A stretch of 64,000 nt of DNA from positions 32,266 to 96,265 of the forward strand of contig NZ_AUWQ01000066.1 of assembly GCF_000455205.1 (NCBI RefSeq). The letters run 5' to 3'. The DNA comes from Mycobacterium sp. UM_CSW. GTDB lineage: Bacteria; Actinomycetota; Actinomycetes; Mycobacteriales; Mycobacteriaceae. Both the position numbers and the translations under genes were made by a program. Positions 7,918 to 16,231 of the stretch are shown here, one piece after another; positions within the stretch are counted from its first letter, which is position 1, and the number at the start of each line of letters is the position of its first letter. The notes under the pieces are model-generated. The model searched no databases and had not been told where the DNA came from. It worked only from the letters and a program-made list of their open reading frames with translations.

Positions 7918-8760
7918 ATGGATTTCGCGACGCTTCCCCCGGAGATCAACTCCGGGCTGATGCATTCGGGCCCCGGCGCGGGATCGATGGCGGAGGCCGC
8001 CACGGCCTGGGACCGGCTTGCCGCGGGGCTGTATGCGGCGGCGGCGCAGACGCCGATGCTGGAGGGCGCGGCACCTTACGTGATTTGGCTGAACGCTGCC
8101 GCGGCGCGCGCCTCTCAAGCGGGCGCCCAGGCCGCGGCGGCGGCCAGAGCCCACGATTCGGCGCTGGCGGCGACGGTTCCCCCACCGGCGATCACCGCCA
8201 ACCGCGCGCAGCTAAGGTCGCTGGGCCGCCGGAACTGCCTTGCGCAAAGCGGCCCGGCCATCGCGGACGTCGACGCCGAGTATGAGCAGATGTGGGCCCG
8301 CGACGCCGACGCCATGTACGCCTACGCCCGCGCGGCGGCCGACGCGGCGACGCTGGTCCCGTTCAGCTCGCCGCCGGGATATCCGGGCGCGACGGCCGGT
8401 CCCTGGGCCCTGCGCTCGGCGCCGGACGTCGTGTCTGCCGGCGGTCGGGTGATGTCGGCCATTCCCGCAGCGCTGCAGGCGTTTTCGGCGTCGCCGCTGA
8501 CGCCCCTGGAGGCGTCGCTGTCGCCGGTGACCGCGCCGCTGTCCAGGCTGAGTTCCCTGTGCGCACCGTCGGGCCCCGCGATCGGATACCTCAGCGCCCT
8601 CAACAAAACTGCGGCGCTGCGCTCGCTCGTCCGGAAGCCGGCCCGCGTCGGACCGTTGGCCAGTTTCGGACGCGGGACGTCGATCGGGGGGCTCTCGGTG
8701 CCACGGGCGTGGGCAATGGCGATGGCGCGGCTGCGCCACCCGGCCGTCAGAGCGGGGTGA
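7918..8760 (+). CDS. PPE family protein (PPE-SVP type) with internally shortened PPE domain
   Basis: A 280-residue PPE protein beginning [13 protein letters not shown]. The N-terminal domain includes the typical TVPPPAITANR and MWARDADAMYAYA segments, and the C-terminus holds the SVP signature IGGLSVPRAW. Compared with the complete PPE at 47937-49025, about 18 residues between LYAAAA and the APYV segment are missing without a frame change. The lost piece contains the W-x-G turn (WLG) of PPE proteins. No PE gene is adjacent, so its secretion partner is unknown. PPE proteins are exported by type VII (ESX) systems as heterodimers with PE partners; this one may be defective or pair unusually. It ends convergent with the SDR, overlapping 14 bases. 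Confidence 0.88.
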   Translation: MDFATLPPEINSGLMHSGPGAGSMAEAATAWDRLAAGLYAAAAQTPMLEGAAPYVIWLNAAAARASQAGAQAAAAARAHDSALAATVPPPAITANRAQLRSLGRRNCLAQSGPAIADVDAEYEQMWARDADAMYAYARAAADAATLVPFSSPPGYPGATAGPWALRSAPDVVSAGGRVMSAIPAALQAFSASPLTPLEASLSPVTAPLSRLSSLCAPSGPAIGYLSALNKTAALRSLVRKPARVGPLASFGRGTSIGGLSVPRAWAMAMARLRHPAVRAG

Positions 8761-9520
8761 CGTAGGCGGAGCTGATGCCGCCGTCGACCAGGAACGTCGA
8801 CGCGGTGATGAACGAGGCGTCGTCGCTGGCCAAAAACGCCACCGCGGCGGCGATTTCGTCCGGCTCGGCGAATCGGCCCAGCGGCACGTGCACCAGCCGG
8901 CGCGCCGCGCGTTCTGGATCCTTCGCGAAAAGCTCTTGCAGGAGAGGGGTGTTGACCGGTCCGGGGCACAGCGCGTTGACGCGGATGCCCTGCCGGGCGA
9001 ACTGCACGCCCAGCTCCCGCGACATCGCCAGCACCCCGCCCTTGGACGCGGTGTAGGAGATCTGCGACGTGGCCGACCCCAGCACCGCGACGAACGACGC
9101 CGTGTTGATGATCGACCCCTTCTGCGCGGGCACCATGTGCCGCAGCGCGGCCCGGCAACACAGGTAGACCGATTTGAGGTTGACGTCCTGGACTCGTTGC
9201 CACGCAGGGAGTTCGGTGTTTTCGATCAGGTCGTCCTCGGGCGGTGAGATGCCGGCGTTGTTGAACGCGATGTCGACCCAGCCGTACGCCTCGGCGGCGG
9301 CGTCGAACAGCGCGTTGACCGCGTCCTCGTCCGAAACATCCGTCGGCACAAACAAACCCGAGAGTTCCTCGGCGGCGGCCGCGCCGGCGTCGCGGTCGAC
9401 GTCGCCCACGACGATGCTCGCGCCTTCGGCGCGCATCCGCCGTGCCGCGGCCAACCCGATGCCGCCGGCACCGCCGGTGATCACCGCGAAACGGCCCGCC
9501 AGCCGCTGCGACAGGTCCAT
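8747..9520 (-). CDS. Short-chain dehydrogenase/reductase (Rv2857c-like)
   Basis: A 257-residue classical SDR with the NAD(P)-binding TGGAGGIG near residue 14, an acidic VGDVD after beta-2 suggesting NAD preference, NNAG near 88, catalytic Ser in IINTASF near 140 and YTASK near 156. It is the last gene of a minus-strand operon: its ATG shares one base with the aldehyde dehydrogenase stop (TAATG). In this context it could oxidise or reduce an intermediate of the gamma-glutamyl amine pathway encoded upstream. The exact substrate cannot be read from sequence. Confidence 0.9.
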   Translation of the reverse strand: MDLSQRLAGRFAVITGGAGGIGLAAARRMRAEGASIVVGDVDRDAGAAAAEELSGLFVPTDVSDEDAVNALFDAAAEAYGWVDIAFNNAGISPPEDDLIENTELPAWQRVQDVNLKSVYLCCRAALRHMVPAQKGSIINTASFVAVLGSATSQISYTASKGGVLAMSRELGVQFARQGIRVNALCPGPVNTPLLQELFAKDPERAARRLVHVPLGRFAEPDEIAAAVAFLASDDASFITASTFLVDGGISSAYVTPL

Positions 9521-10887
9521 TACGAGCCCTCCTTGACGGCGATGAACACGTTCTTGGTCTCGGTGAAATGCAATGGCGCGTCAGGGCCCAGCTCGCGGCC
9601 CAGGCCGGACTGCTTGAACCCGCCGAACGGCGTGTTGTAGCGGACCGACGAGTGCGAATTCACGGACAGGTTGCCGGACTCGACCGCCCGCGACACCCGC
9701 AGGGCCCGGGACAGGTCGTCGGTCCAGATGGATCCCGACAGCCCGTAGGCGGTGTCGTTGGCGAGCGCGACGGCGTCGTCCTCGTCGTCGAACGCCAACA
9801 CGGTGACGACGGGACCGAAGATCTCCTCGGTGACGGCGCGGTCGTTTCGCTGCGGGGTGAGAACCGTTGGTGGAAACCAGAATCCGCGACCGGACGGCGC
9901 GGTGCCCCGGAAGGCGACGGGGGCGTCGTCGGGCACGTAGGAAGCGACCTTGTCGCGGTGCGCGCCCGACACCAGGGGCCCCATCTCGGTGTTGCGGGAT
10001 GCGGGGTCGCCGACAGCGACGGCCTTGACCGCCGGCTCGAGCAACTCCATGAACCGGTCATACACGCTGCGCTGCACCAGGATCCGGCTGCGCGCACAGC
10101 AGTCCTGCCCGGCATTGTCGAACACCCCGGCGGGCGCGGTCGCCGCCGCGCGCTCCAGGTCGCAGTCGGCGAAGACGATGTTGGCGCTCTTGCCGCCGAG
10201 TTCCAGCGTCACCCGCTTGACCTGCGCCGCCGCGCCCGCCATCACGCTCTTGCCCACCTCGGTGGAGCCGGTGAACACCACCTTGCGCACTCCCGCGTGG
10301 GTGACCAACCGCTCCCCCGCCACGGCGCCCTTGCCGGGCAGCACCTGGAGCAGGTCCGCATCGAGCCCCGCCTCGACCGCCAGCTCGCCCAGCCGCATCG
10401 TGGTCAGCGGCGTCCACTCGGCGGGCTTGACCAGCACGGCGTTGCCGGCGGCCAGCGCGGGGGCGATGCTCCACGACGCGATCGGCATCGGGAAGTTCCA
10501 CGGCGTGATCACGCCGATGACGCCCAGCGGCTCGTTGAAGGTGACGTCGATGCCGTCGGCGACGGGAATCTGCTTGCCGGACAAGCGCTCCGGGCTGCCC
10601 GAGTAGAACGTCAGCACATCGCGGACGTGGCCGGCCTCCCATTCCGCGGACGCGATCGGGTGCCCCGAGTTGGCCACCTCGAGCGCGGCCAGCTCGTCGA
10701 CGTGGGCGTCGACGACGGCGGCGAACGCCCGCAGGGCCGCCGCACGCCCGGCCGGCGCCAACCGCGCCCAGCGTCGCTGGGCCGCGCGGGCGCGCGCCAC
10801 GGCGTCGTCGACGGCAGGGGCGTCGAAGAGCTCGACGGAACGCAGCACTTCCTCGGTCGCGGGGTTGACCAGTTGCGTTGCCGTCAT
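9520..10887 (-). CDS. aldC: NAD(P)-dependent aldehyde dehydrogenase (AldC-like, Rv2858c)
   Basis: A 455-residue aldehyde dehydrogenase. Key features are ITPWNFPM for cofactor binding, FTGSTEVGKS, the glutamate in VTLELGGKSA, and the catalytic cysteine in NAGQDCCARSR. The ATG at 10887 overlaps the upstream stop by four bases (ATGA); longer in-frame readings run into the neighbouring gene and are discarded. It sits between a class I amidotransferase and an SDR, downstream of a GlnA4-like ligase. This gene set resembles the Puu pathway, in which the aldehyde dehydrogenase (PuuC) oxidises gamma-glutamyl-aminobutyraldehyde. The assignment to that step is an inference from context. Confidence 0.92.
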   Translation of the reverse strand: MTATQLVNPATEEVLRSVELFDAPAVDDAVARARAAQRRWARLAPAGRAAALRAFAAVVDAHVDELAALEVANSGHPIASAEWEAGHVRDVLTFYSGSPERLSGKQIPVADGIDVTFNEPLGVIGVITPWNFPMPIASWSIAPALAAGNAVLVKPAEWTPLTTMRLGELAVEAGLDADLLQVLPGKGAVAGERLVTHAGVRKVVFTGSTEVGKSVMAGAAAQVKRVTLELGGKSANIVFADCDLERAAATAPAGVFDNAGQDCCARSRILVQRSVYDRFMELLEPAVKAVAVGDPASRNTEMGPLVSGAHRDKVASYVPDDAPVAFRGTAPSGRGFWFPPTVLTPQRNDRAVTEEIFGPVVTVLAFDDEDDAVALANDTAYGLSGSIWTDDLSRALRVSRAVESGNLSVNSHSSVRYNTPFGGFKQSGLGRELGPDAPLHFTETKNVFIAVKEGS

Positions 10888-11606
10888 CGGGTGACCCGCG
10901 CGGCTTCCACCACCGCCTTGAACAGCCGCAGGTCGTCGAGCGATTTCTCCGGATGCCATTGCACCGCAAGCGCGAACCTCTCGCCGGGCACCTCGACTGC
11001 CTCCACCACGCCGTCGGGGTCCATCGCGCTGACTGCCAGGCCGTCACCGACCTTGTCGATGGCCTGGTGGTGATAGCAGGGCGCGTCGACGCACTCCCCG
11101 ATCAACGCGGCCAGGCGCGTGCCCGCCACGGTGCGCACCGGCAACCGGTTGAACACCCCGTTGCCGGCGCGGTGGCCGTTGTGGCCGAGGACGTCGGGCA
11201 GGTGCTGGTGCAGGGTGCCGCCGAAGGCGACGTTGAGCAGTTGCGCGCCGCGGCAGATGCCCAGCACGGGGAGCCCGCGGTCCAGTGCGCCGCGCAACAG
11301 CGCCAACTCCCAGGCGTCGCGGTCCGTGCGCGGCGAGTCGGTGGCCGGATGCGGGTCCTGGCCGTAGCCGGCCGGGTCGACGTCGTAGCCGCCGGTGATC
11401 ACCAGCGCGTCCAGGCTGTCCAGCAGGCGATCGACGACCTCGGGGTCCGCCGGCTGCGGCGGCAGCAGCGCCGCGATGCCACCGGCCATGACGACACCCT
11501 CGAAGTAGTCGGCGGGCAGGTAACCGGCGGGGATATCCCAGATCCCGGTCCGCACCTGTTCGAGATAACTGGTCAGGCCGACGACGGGGCGCCTATAGCC
11601 GTTCAA
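10884..11606 (-). CDS. Class I glutamine amidotransferase-like gamma-glutamyl hydrolase (PuuD-like, Rv2859c)
   Basis: A 240-residue peptidase C26/class I GATase protein. The nucleophile elbow is ILGICRGAQLLNVA (Cys near 105), and the His-Glu pair is in VQWHPEKS near the C-terminus. Start: the TTG at 11606 lies inside the end of the glnA-like gene and gives MNGYRRPVVGLTSY after initiation, the usual N-terminus of this family, so the two genes overlap by 14 bases. PuuD-type enzymes hydrolyse gamma-glutamyl amides such as gamma-glutamyl-GABA. Neighbours (ligase and aldehyde dehydrogenase) support that reading. Confidence 0.88.
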   Translation of the reverse strand: MNGYRRPVVGLTSYLEQVRTGIWDIPAGYLPADYFEGVVMAGGIAALLPPQPADPEVVDRLLDSLDALVITGGYDVDPAGYGQDPHPATDSPRTDRDAWELALLRGALDRGLPVLGICRGAQLLNVAFGGTLHQHLPDVLGHNGHRAGNGVFNRLPVRTVAGTRLAALIGECVDAPCYHHQAIDKVGDGLAVSAMDPDGVVEAVEVPGERFALAVQWHPEKSLDDLRLFKAVVEAARVTR

Positions 11607-12963
11607 ACCCTCGCATCCTCTCCCAGTCGGTGACCGCCGCGTTGAACGCCGCCAACTCCACGCGGGCATTGTTCAGGTAGTGCGCGACGACGTCGTCGCC
11701 GAAGGCCTCCCGCGCGAGCGCCGACCCTTCGAAGAATGCCGCCGCCTCTGCGAGCGTGCCGGGCAGCCGGTCGACGTCGGGTGCCTCGTAGGCATTCCCG
11801 GTGTAGGGCGCGGGCGGCTCGAGGCCCCGTTCGATACCGTACAGCCCCCCGGCGATCAGCGCCGCCGCAGCGAGGTAGGGGTTGACATCGCCGCCGGGCA
11901 CCCGGCATTCGACCCGCAGGTTGCGCCCGTGGCCGACCACCCGCAGCGCGCAGGTGCGGTTGTCCAGGCCCCACGCGATCGCGGTCGGCGCGAAGCTGCC
12001 GTCGGCGAATCGCTTGTACGAGTTGATGTTTGGCGCGTAGAACAGCGTCAGTTCGCGCAGCGTGGCCAACAGGCCCGCAATGAAACCGCAAAACGTCGCC
12101 GACATGCCGTGCGGGCGGGCGCCGTCGTCGAACACGGCCGTATCGTCCGGCCCGCGCAGCGACAGGTGGATGTGGCAGCTATTGCCCTCCCGCTCATCGT
12201 ATTTCGCCATGAACGTCAGACTCTTGCCGTGCTGGTCCGCGATCTCCTTGGCGCCGTTCTTGTAGATAGTGTGGTTGTCGCAAGTGACCAGCGCCTCGGC
12301 GTAGCGGAACCCGATTTCCTGCTGGCCCCGGTTGCATTCGCCCTTGACGGCCTCGAACCGCAGGCCCGCGCCCTCCATCCCCAGCCGGATGTCGCGCAGC
12401 AGCGGCTCCATCCGCGACGACGCCAGCATCGCGTAGTCGATGTTGTAGTCGCTGGCCGGCGTCAGCCCGCGGTAGCCGCTCGCCCAAGCCTGGCGGTACG
12501 GCTCGTCGAACACGATGAACTCCAGCTCGGTGGCGATGTCGGCGGCCAGGTCGCGCTCGCCCAGCCGGGCGAGCTGGCGGCGCAGGATCGCCCGGGGCGC
12601 GACGGCGACCTCACCGCCGTCGGCCCAGCCGAGGTCGGCGATCACCAGGGCGGTGCTTGGCAGCCACGGGACCAGGCGCAGGGTGGCCAGGTCCGGCGTC
12701 ATCACCATGTCGCCGTAGCCGGTTTCCCAGCTCGACATCGCGTAGCCGGACACCGTGTTCATGTCGACATCGACGGCCAGCAGATAGCTGCAGCACTCGG
12801 CGCCGTGCGCGGCGACCTCGTCGACGAAGAGCCTGGCCGACATGCGCTTGCCGACCAGCCGGCCCTGCATGTCGGCGAACGCCACGATGACGGTGTCCAC
12901 CGCGCCGCCGCCCACCAGCTCGTCCAGCGCGGCTAACGTGAGCATGGCGGAAGGCGCTACCAC
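11593..12963 (-). CDS. glnA4: Glutamine synthetase-family ligase GlnA4-like (Rv2860c)
   Basis: A 456-residue type of glutamine-synthetase-fold enzyme closely matching, as I recall it, M. tuberculosis GlnA4. It has ELEFIVFDEPY (metal site), the NSCHIHLSL block, and the AWGLDNRTCALRVVGHG ... ECRVPGGDVNPYLA ATP and substrate region. GlnA3/GlnA4 homologues in actinobacteria are gamma-glutamyl-polyamine or -ethanolamine ligases rather than true glutamine synthetases. The downstream GATase and aldehyde dehydrogenase fit such a detoxification or catabolic path. The GTG at 12963 gives an N-terminus of the same length as Rv2860c; an ATG at 12945 is possible. The start overlaps the preceding gene's end. 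Confidence 0.92.
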   Translation of the reverse strand: MVAPSAMLTLAALDELVGGGAVDTVIVAFADMQGRLVGKRMSARLFVDEVAAHGAECCSYLLAVDVDMNTVSGYAMSSWETGYGDMVMTPDLATLRLVPWLPSTALVIADLGWADGGEVAVAPRAILRRQLARLGERDLAADIATELEFIVFDEPYRQAWASGYRGLTPASDYNIDYAMLASSRMEPLLRDIRLGMEGAGLRFEAVKGECNRGQQEIGFRYAEALVTCDNHTIYKNGAKEIADQHGKSLTFMAKYDEREGNSCHIHLSLRGPDDTAVFDDGARPHGMSATFCGFIAGLLATLRELTLFYAPNINSYKRFADGSFAPTAIAWGLDNRTCALRVVGHGRNLRVECRVPGGDVNPYLAAAALIAGGLYGIERGLEPPAPYTGNAYEAPDVDRLPGTLAEAAAFFEGSALAREAFGDDVVAHYLNNARVELAAFNAAVTDWERMRGFERL

Positions 12964-13517
12964 GTGCTGGTGCGCAGGACGATCTCGGCGGCCAGCTGTG
13001 CCGTCGACTCCTGCACGGTGCGCCGGCCGAGGTCGACCACGCGGTATTCGGCGTAGACGTACCGCTGGCTCGCGTCCGCCACGGCCTTGGCGGCCGGCGA
13101 GCTGACCAGCACGGTGGTGCCGATTTCCACCGGCGGGCAGTGCTCGTCGAGCACCACGCCGTTGGGGTCGGCCACCCGCGGATGCCCGCGGTCGATCACG
13201 ACCAGGCCGACGAACCGGCCCAACCGGGTGGCCGCCAGTTCCCAGGCGAGCTCACCGCCGGCCCGGTCGCCGAAGACCACAGCCCAGCGAATGCCCAGCG
13301 AGTCGAGGATGCCGACCACCGATTTCGCGGTCAGGCGCGGGTCGAGGCCGACGACGACCGTGCGAAGCGAGGCGGTATGCAGGCGCTCACACACCGCGTC
13401 GTAGGCGACCGGCGAGCGCTGCTGGTCTCCGAGGATGACGACGACGACACCCTTCTCCGGCCCGGCTACGGACACCGGAACGGGAAATCCGTCGAGCGTG
13501 GTCATCATCGAGTGCAC
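12957..13517 (-). CDS. Alpha/beta-hydrolase-like protein lacking the nucleophile serine
   Basis: A 186-residue small protein with an alpha/beta-hydrolase-like core. VVVVILGDQQ near 24-33 resembles the oxyanion strand, and VFGDRAGGELAWELA at 81-95 sits where the nucleophile elbow G-x-S-x-G is expected. The central residue is Arg85 instead of Ser, so hydrolase activity of the usual type is unlikely. The lid region is missing, so it is shorter than typical members. The stop overlaps the glnA4-like start, putting it first in the operon 13517 to 8747. The start could also be one of the Met residues at position 4 or 5. Function unknown. Confidence 0.7.
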   Translation of the reverse strand: MHSMMTTLDGFPVPVSVAGPEKGVVVVILGDQQRSPVAYDAVCERLHTASLRTVVVGLDPRLTAKSVVGILDSLGIRWAVVFGDRAGGELAWELAATRLGRFVGLVVIDRGHPRVADPNGVVLDEHCPPVEIGTTVLVSSPAAKAVADASQRYVYAEYRVVDLGRRTVQESTAQLAAEIVLRTSTW

Positions 13518-13567
13518 TCACGCACGTTACCTGTCAAAGGCCAGCGTGCGCGAGGTTTCGTCCTCTC

Positions 13568-15064
13568 CTACTGGCGTAACGCACTGGCAATGAACGGTCG
13601 GGGCGGCGGCCCGTCGAACAGCCCGAGGACCGCGTCGACGTCGAGATGGGCGGCCAGCAGGTCGGCGATCGCGTCGAGTTGGGTTTCGCGGCCCGCGGCG
13701 ACGTCGGTGTCGGCGACGACGAAACCGTCGCGGCCGGCCGCGTCGGCGACCCGGGTGAGCCAACCCCGGCGGAAGTCGTCGTTGTCGAGCAGGCCGTGCC
13801 AGTGGGTGCCGAAGACGGCGCCGCGCACGACGCCCTGGGCTTCGGCGTCCTGTTCGAACCAGGTGTCCTCGGCGCAGCGGGAGAGCCGCCCGTGGTGGAT
13901 TTCGTATCCGGAGAGCGGCTGCTGCCAGCGCCGCAGCACCTTGGGCTTGCCGAAGGCGATGTCGGCGTCGAGCAGGCCCAGCCCGGCGACCTCCCCCGCG
14001 CCGGATTCGACCGTGTCCTCGATGCGCCGGCACAGCATCTGGAACCCGCCGCAGATGCCCAGCACCGGCTTACCGGCCCGGGCGTGGTCGACGAGTGCGC
14101 CGGCCAGGCCGCGTTCGCGCAGCCACGACAGGTCGGCGACGGTCGCCTTGCTACCCGGGATCACGATCAGGTCGGTGTCGGCCACGTCGGCGGGATCGGT
14201 GATCCAGCGCACCAGCACGCCGGGCTCACAGGCCAGCGCCTCGACGTCGGTGGAGTTGGAGATGCGGGGCAGCCGGATCGCGGCGACCCGAAGCCACTGA
14301 TCGCCGCGGGGCGGCGCGGGCGTGCCCAGGACGCGGCTCGCGACCACCGACAGCGAGTCCTCGGCGTCCAACCAGAGCTCCTCGGCGTAGGGCAGCACCC
14401 CGTAGGTCGGGCGGCCGGTCAGGGTGTGCAGCTGGCGCAGACCGGGTTCCAGCAGCGCGGGGTCGCCGCGGAACTTGTTGACGACGAAGCCGGCGATCAG
14501 CGCCTGGTCCTCGGGCTCGAGCACCGCGACCGTCCCGAACAGGTGCGCCAGCAGCCCGCCGCGATCGATGTCACCGACCAGAATCACCGGCAGGTTCGCG
14601 GCCCGGGCCAGCCCCATGTTGGCCAAATCCGTGGCCCGCAGGTTGATCTCGGCCGGCGAGCCGGCGCCCTCGCAGATCACCGCGTCGAATTCGGCTCGCA
14701 GGCTGGACAATTCGTCGGCGACGATGCCGGCCAGGCGGTCGCGGTGCGCGAAATAGCCGGCCGCGGTGACCGACTCGGCGACCTGGCCGCGGATCACCAG
14801 CTGCGAGGTGCGGTCGGCGCCCGGTTTGAGCAGGATCGGGTTGAACCGCACGCTGGGCTCCAGCCCCGCCGCGCGCGCCTGGATCGCCTGGGCGCGGCCG
14901 ATCTCTCCGCCTTCGACCGTGACCACCGAGTTGTTGGACATGTTCTGCGCCTTGAACGGCGCCACCCGAATCCCCTTGCGCGCCAACAACCGGCACAGCC
15001 CCGCCACCACCACCGATTTACCGGCGTCGGAGCTGGTGCCCGCGACCAGCAGAGCCCCGCTCAC
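13568..15064 (-). CDS. cobQ: Cobyric acid synthase CobQ
   Basis: CobQ amidates four carboxylates of adenosylcobyrinic a,c-diamide to give cobyric acid. The 498-residue protein has the N-terminal P-loop-like [21 protein letters not shown], and the synthetase core with [12 protein letters not shown]. The C-terminal triad-type glutaminase has [11 protein letters not shown] (Cys) and [11 protein letters not shown] (His). The GTG at 15064 places GTSSDAGKS close to the N-terminus as in the family; upstream in-frame sequence is palindromic repeat DNA and is not coding. No other cobalamin gene lies nearby. Confidence 0.95.
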   Translation of the reverse strand: MSGALLVAGTSSDAGKSVVVAGLCRLLARKGIRVAPFKAQNMSNNSVVTVEGGEIGRAQAIQARAAGLEPSVRFNPILLKPGADRTSQLVIRGQVAESVTAAGYFAHRDRLAGIVADELSSLRAEFDAVICEGAGSPAEINLRATDLANMGLARAANLPVILVGDIDRGGLLAHLFGTVAVLEPEDQALIAGFVVNKFRGDPALLEPGLRQLHTLTGRPTYGVLPYAEELWLDAEDSLSVVASRVLGTPAPPRGDQWLRVAAIRLPRISNSTDVEALACEPGVLVRWITDPADVADTDLIVIPGSKATVADLSWLRERGLAGALVDHARAGKPVLGICGGFQMLCRRIEDTVESGAGEVAGLGLLDADIAFGKPKVLRRWQQPLSGYEIHHGRLSRCAEDTWFEQDAEAQGVVRGAVFGTHWHGLLDNDDFRRGWLTRVADAAGRDGFVVADTDVAAGRETQLDAIADLLAAHLDVDAVLGLFDGPPPRPFIASALRQ

Positions 15065-15073
15065 CGTTCTGCG

Positions 15074-15133
15074 GCGACCAGACGCAGAATCGCACTTTCC
15101 AGGCGGAAACAGTGCGATTCTGCGTCTGCTCGC
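15074..15133. repeat. Class I dispersed palindrome, copy 1
   Basis: Two 23-base arms (15074-15096 and 15111-15133), inverted with one mismatch, around a 14-base loop. The core is CAGACGCAGAATCGCA and its complement. It fills the gap between the mapB stop and the cobQ start. An almost identical element lies at 62355-62414. It could fold into a long hairpin in RNA or cruciform in DNA and may act as a terminator or attenuator upstream of cobQ. Confidence 0.85.
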
Positions 15134-15134
15134 G

Positions 15135-15992
15135 TTAGAGACAAGTGAGGATCTCGGCGCCGGTGTCGGTGACCAGCAGCGTGTGCTCGAACTGGGCGGT
15201 CCACTTGCGGTCCTTGGTGACAACCGTCCAGCCGTCGTCCCAGATCTCGTAATCCAGCGCGCCGAGGTTGATCATCGGTTCGATGGTGAACGTCATTCCC
15301 GGCTGGATGATCGTCGCCACGGAGGGCTGGTCGTAATGCAGCACCACCAGCCCGTTGTGAAAGGTAGTGCCGATGCCGTGGCCGGTGAAGTCACGAACGA
15401 CGTTGTAGCCGAACCGGTTTGCGTACGACTCGATGACGCGGCCGACCACCGAGAGCGCGCGGCCCGGCTTGACGGCGTTGATCGCGCGCATCGTGGCCTC
15501 GTGGGTGCGCTCCACGAGCAGCCGGTGCTCCTCGGCGACGTCGCCGGCCAGGAACGTCGCGTTGGTGTCGCCGTGCACCCCGTCGATGTAGGCGGTGACG
15601 TCGATGTTGACGATGTCGCCGTCCTCGATCACCGTCGAGTCGGGGATGCCGTGGCAGATGACCTCGTTGAGCGACGTGCAGCACGACTTCGGGAAGCCCT
15701 TGTAGCCGAGCGTCGACGGGTAGGCGCCGTTGTCGATCATGTACTCGTGGGCGATCCGGTCGAGTTCGTCGGTCGTCACCCCGGGCGCGACCGCCTTGCC
15801 CGCCTCGGCCAGGGCGCCGGCCGCGATCCGGCCGGCGACGCGCATCTTCTCGATCACCTCGGGCGTCTGCACCCACGGCTCGCTGCCCTCCCGCGCGGTC
15901 GGCTTGCCGACGTACTCGGGGCGGGGGATGCGCCCGGGCACCGGCAGAGTCGGCGATATCACCCCGGGAGAAAGCGCGGTGCGAGCTGGCAT
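15135..15992 (-). CDS. mapB: Methionine aminopeptidase, type I (MapB-like, Rv2861c)
   Basis: A 285-residue type I methionine aminopeptidase that removes initiator Met. The N-terminus has the Pro-rich extension with [12 protein letters not shown] typical of the actinobacterial 1c form, which may dock on the ribosome. The five metal ligands are present: Asp in VNIDVTAY, Asp in HGDTNATF, His in [11 protein letters not shown], Glu in FTIEPMI and Glu in FEHTLLVT. It precedes cobQ on the minus strand, separated by a palindromic repeat. Confidence 0.95.
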   Translation of the reverse strand: MPARTALSPGVISPTLPVPGRIPRPEYVGKPTAREGSEPWVQTPEVIEKMRVAGRIAAGALAEAGKAVAPGVTTDELDRIAHEYMIDNGAYPSTLGYKGFPKSCCTSLNEVICHGIPDSTVIEDGDIVNIDVTAYIDGVHGDTNATFLAGDVAEEHRLLVERTHEATMRAINAVKPGRALSVVGRVIESYANRFGYNVVRDFTGHGIGTTFHNGLVVLHYDQPSVATIIQPGMTFTIEPMINLGALDYEIWDDGWTVVTKDRKWTAQFEHTLLVTDTGAEILTCL

Positions 15993-16040
15993 GGCGCCAG
16001 CTTAATAGCGTTCGCTCGACGGGGCGCGTGTGCGTCGGCG

Positions 16041-16117
16041 GCTTTGAGCGTGAGCGCAGGGCGCCACGGCTTCACAATCGCCGCCGCCAGTTCACCCGCA
16101 AGACCGTCAGCTCACGC
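16041..16117. repeat. Class II dispersed repeat, copy A
   Basis: About 77 bases starting GCTTTGAGCGTGAGCGCAGG and ending near CTCACGCG. It is nearly identical over its first 55 bases to 19686-19741. The element lies in the 239-base gap between mapB and the reductase at 16232. The ends are imperfectly inverted. No reading frame crosses it. Confidence 0.75.
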
Positions 16118-16231
16118 GATGAACGGCCTCGGCGGGTTCACTAGACCCTCAGAAACCGCGCAGCGGTGGCAGCATTACCGCTAGTGCGGCCGTATTCGGC
16201 CACCCTGATCGACCGAAGGAGCGTCAGGACG

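Noticed and set aside
15034-15134. Cobalamin riboswitch upstream of cobQ
   Set aside because: No B12-box-like sequence; the structured DNA here is the class I palindrome that also occurs at 62355.
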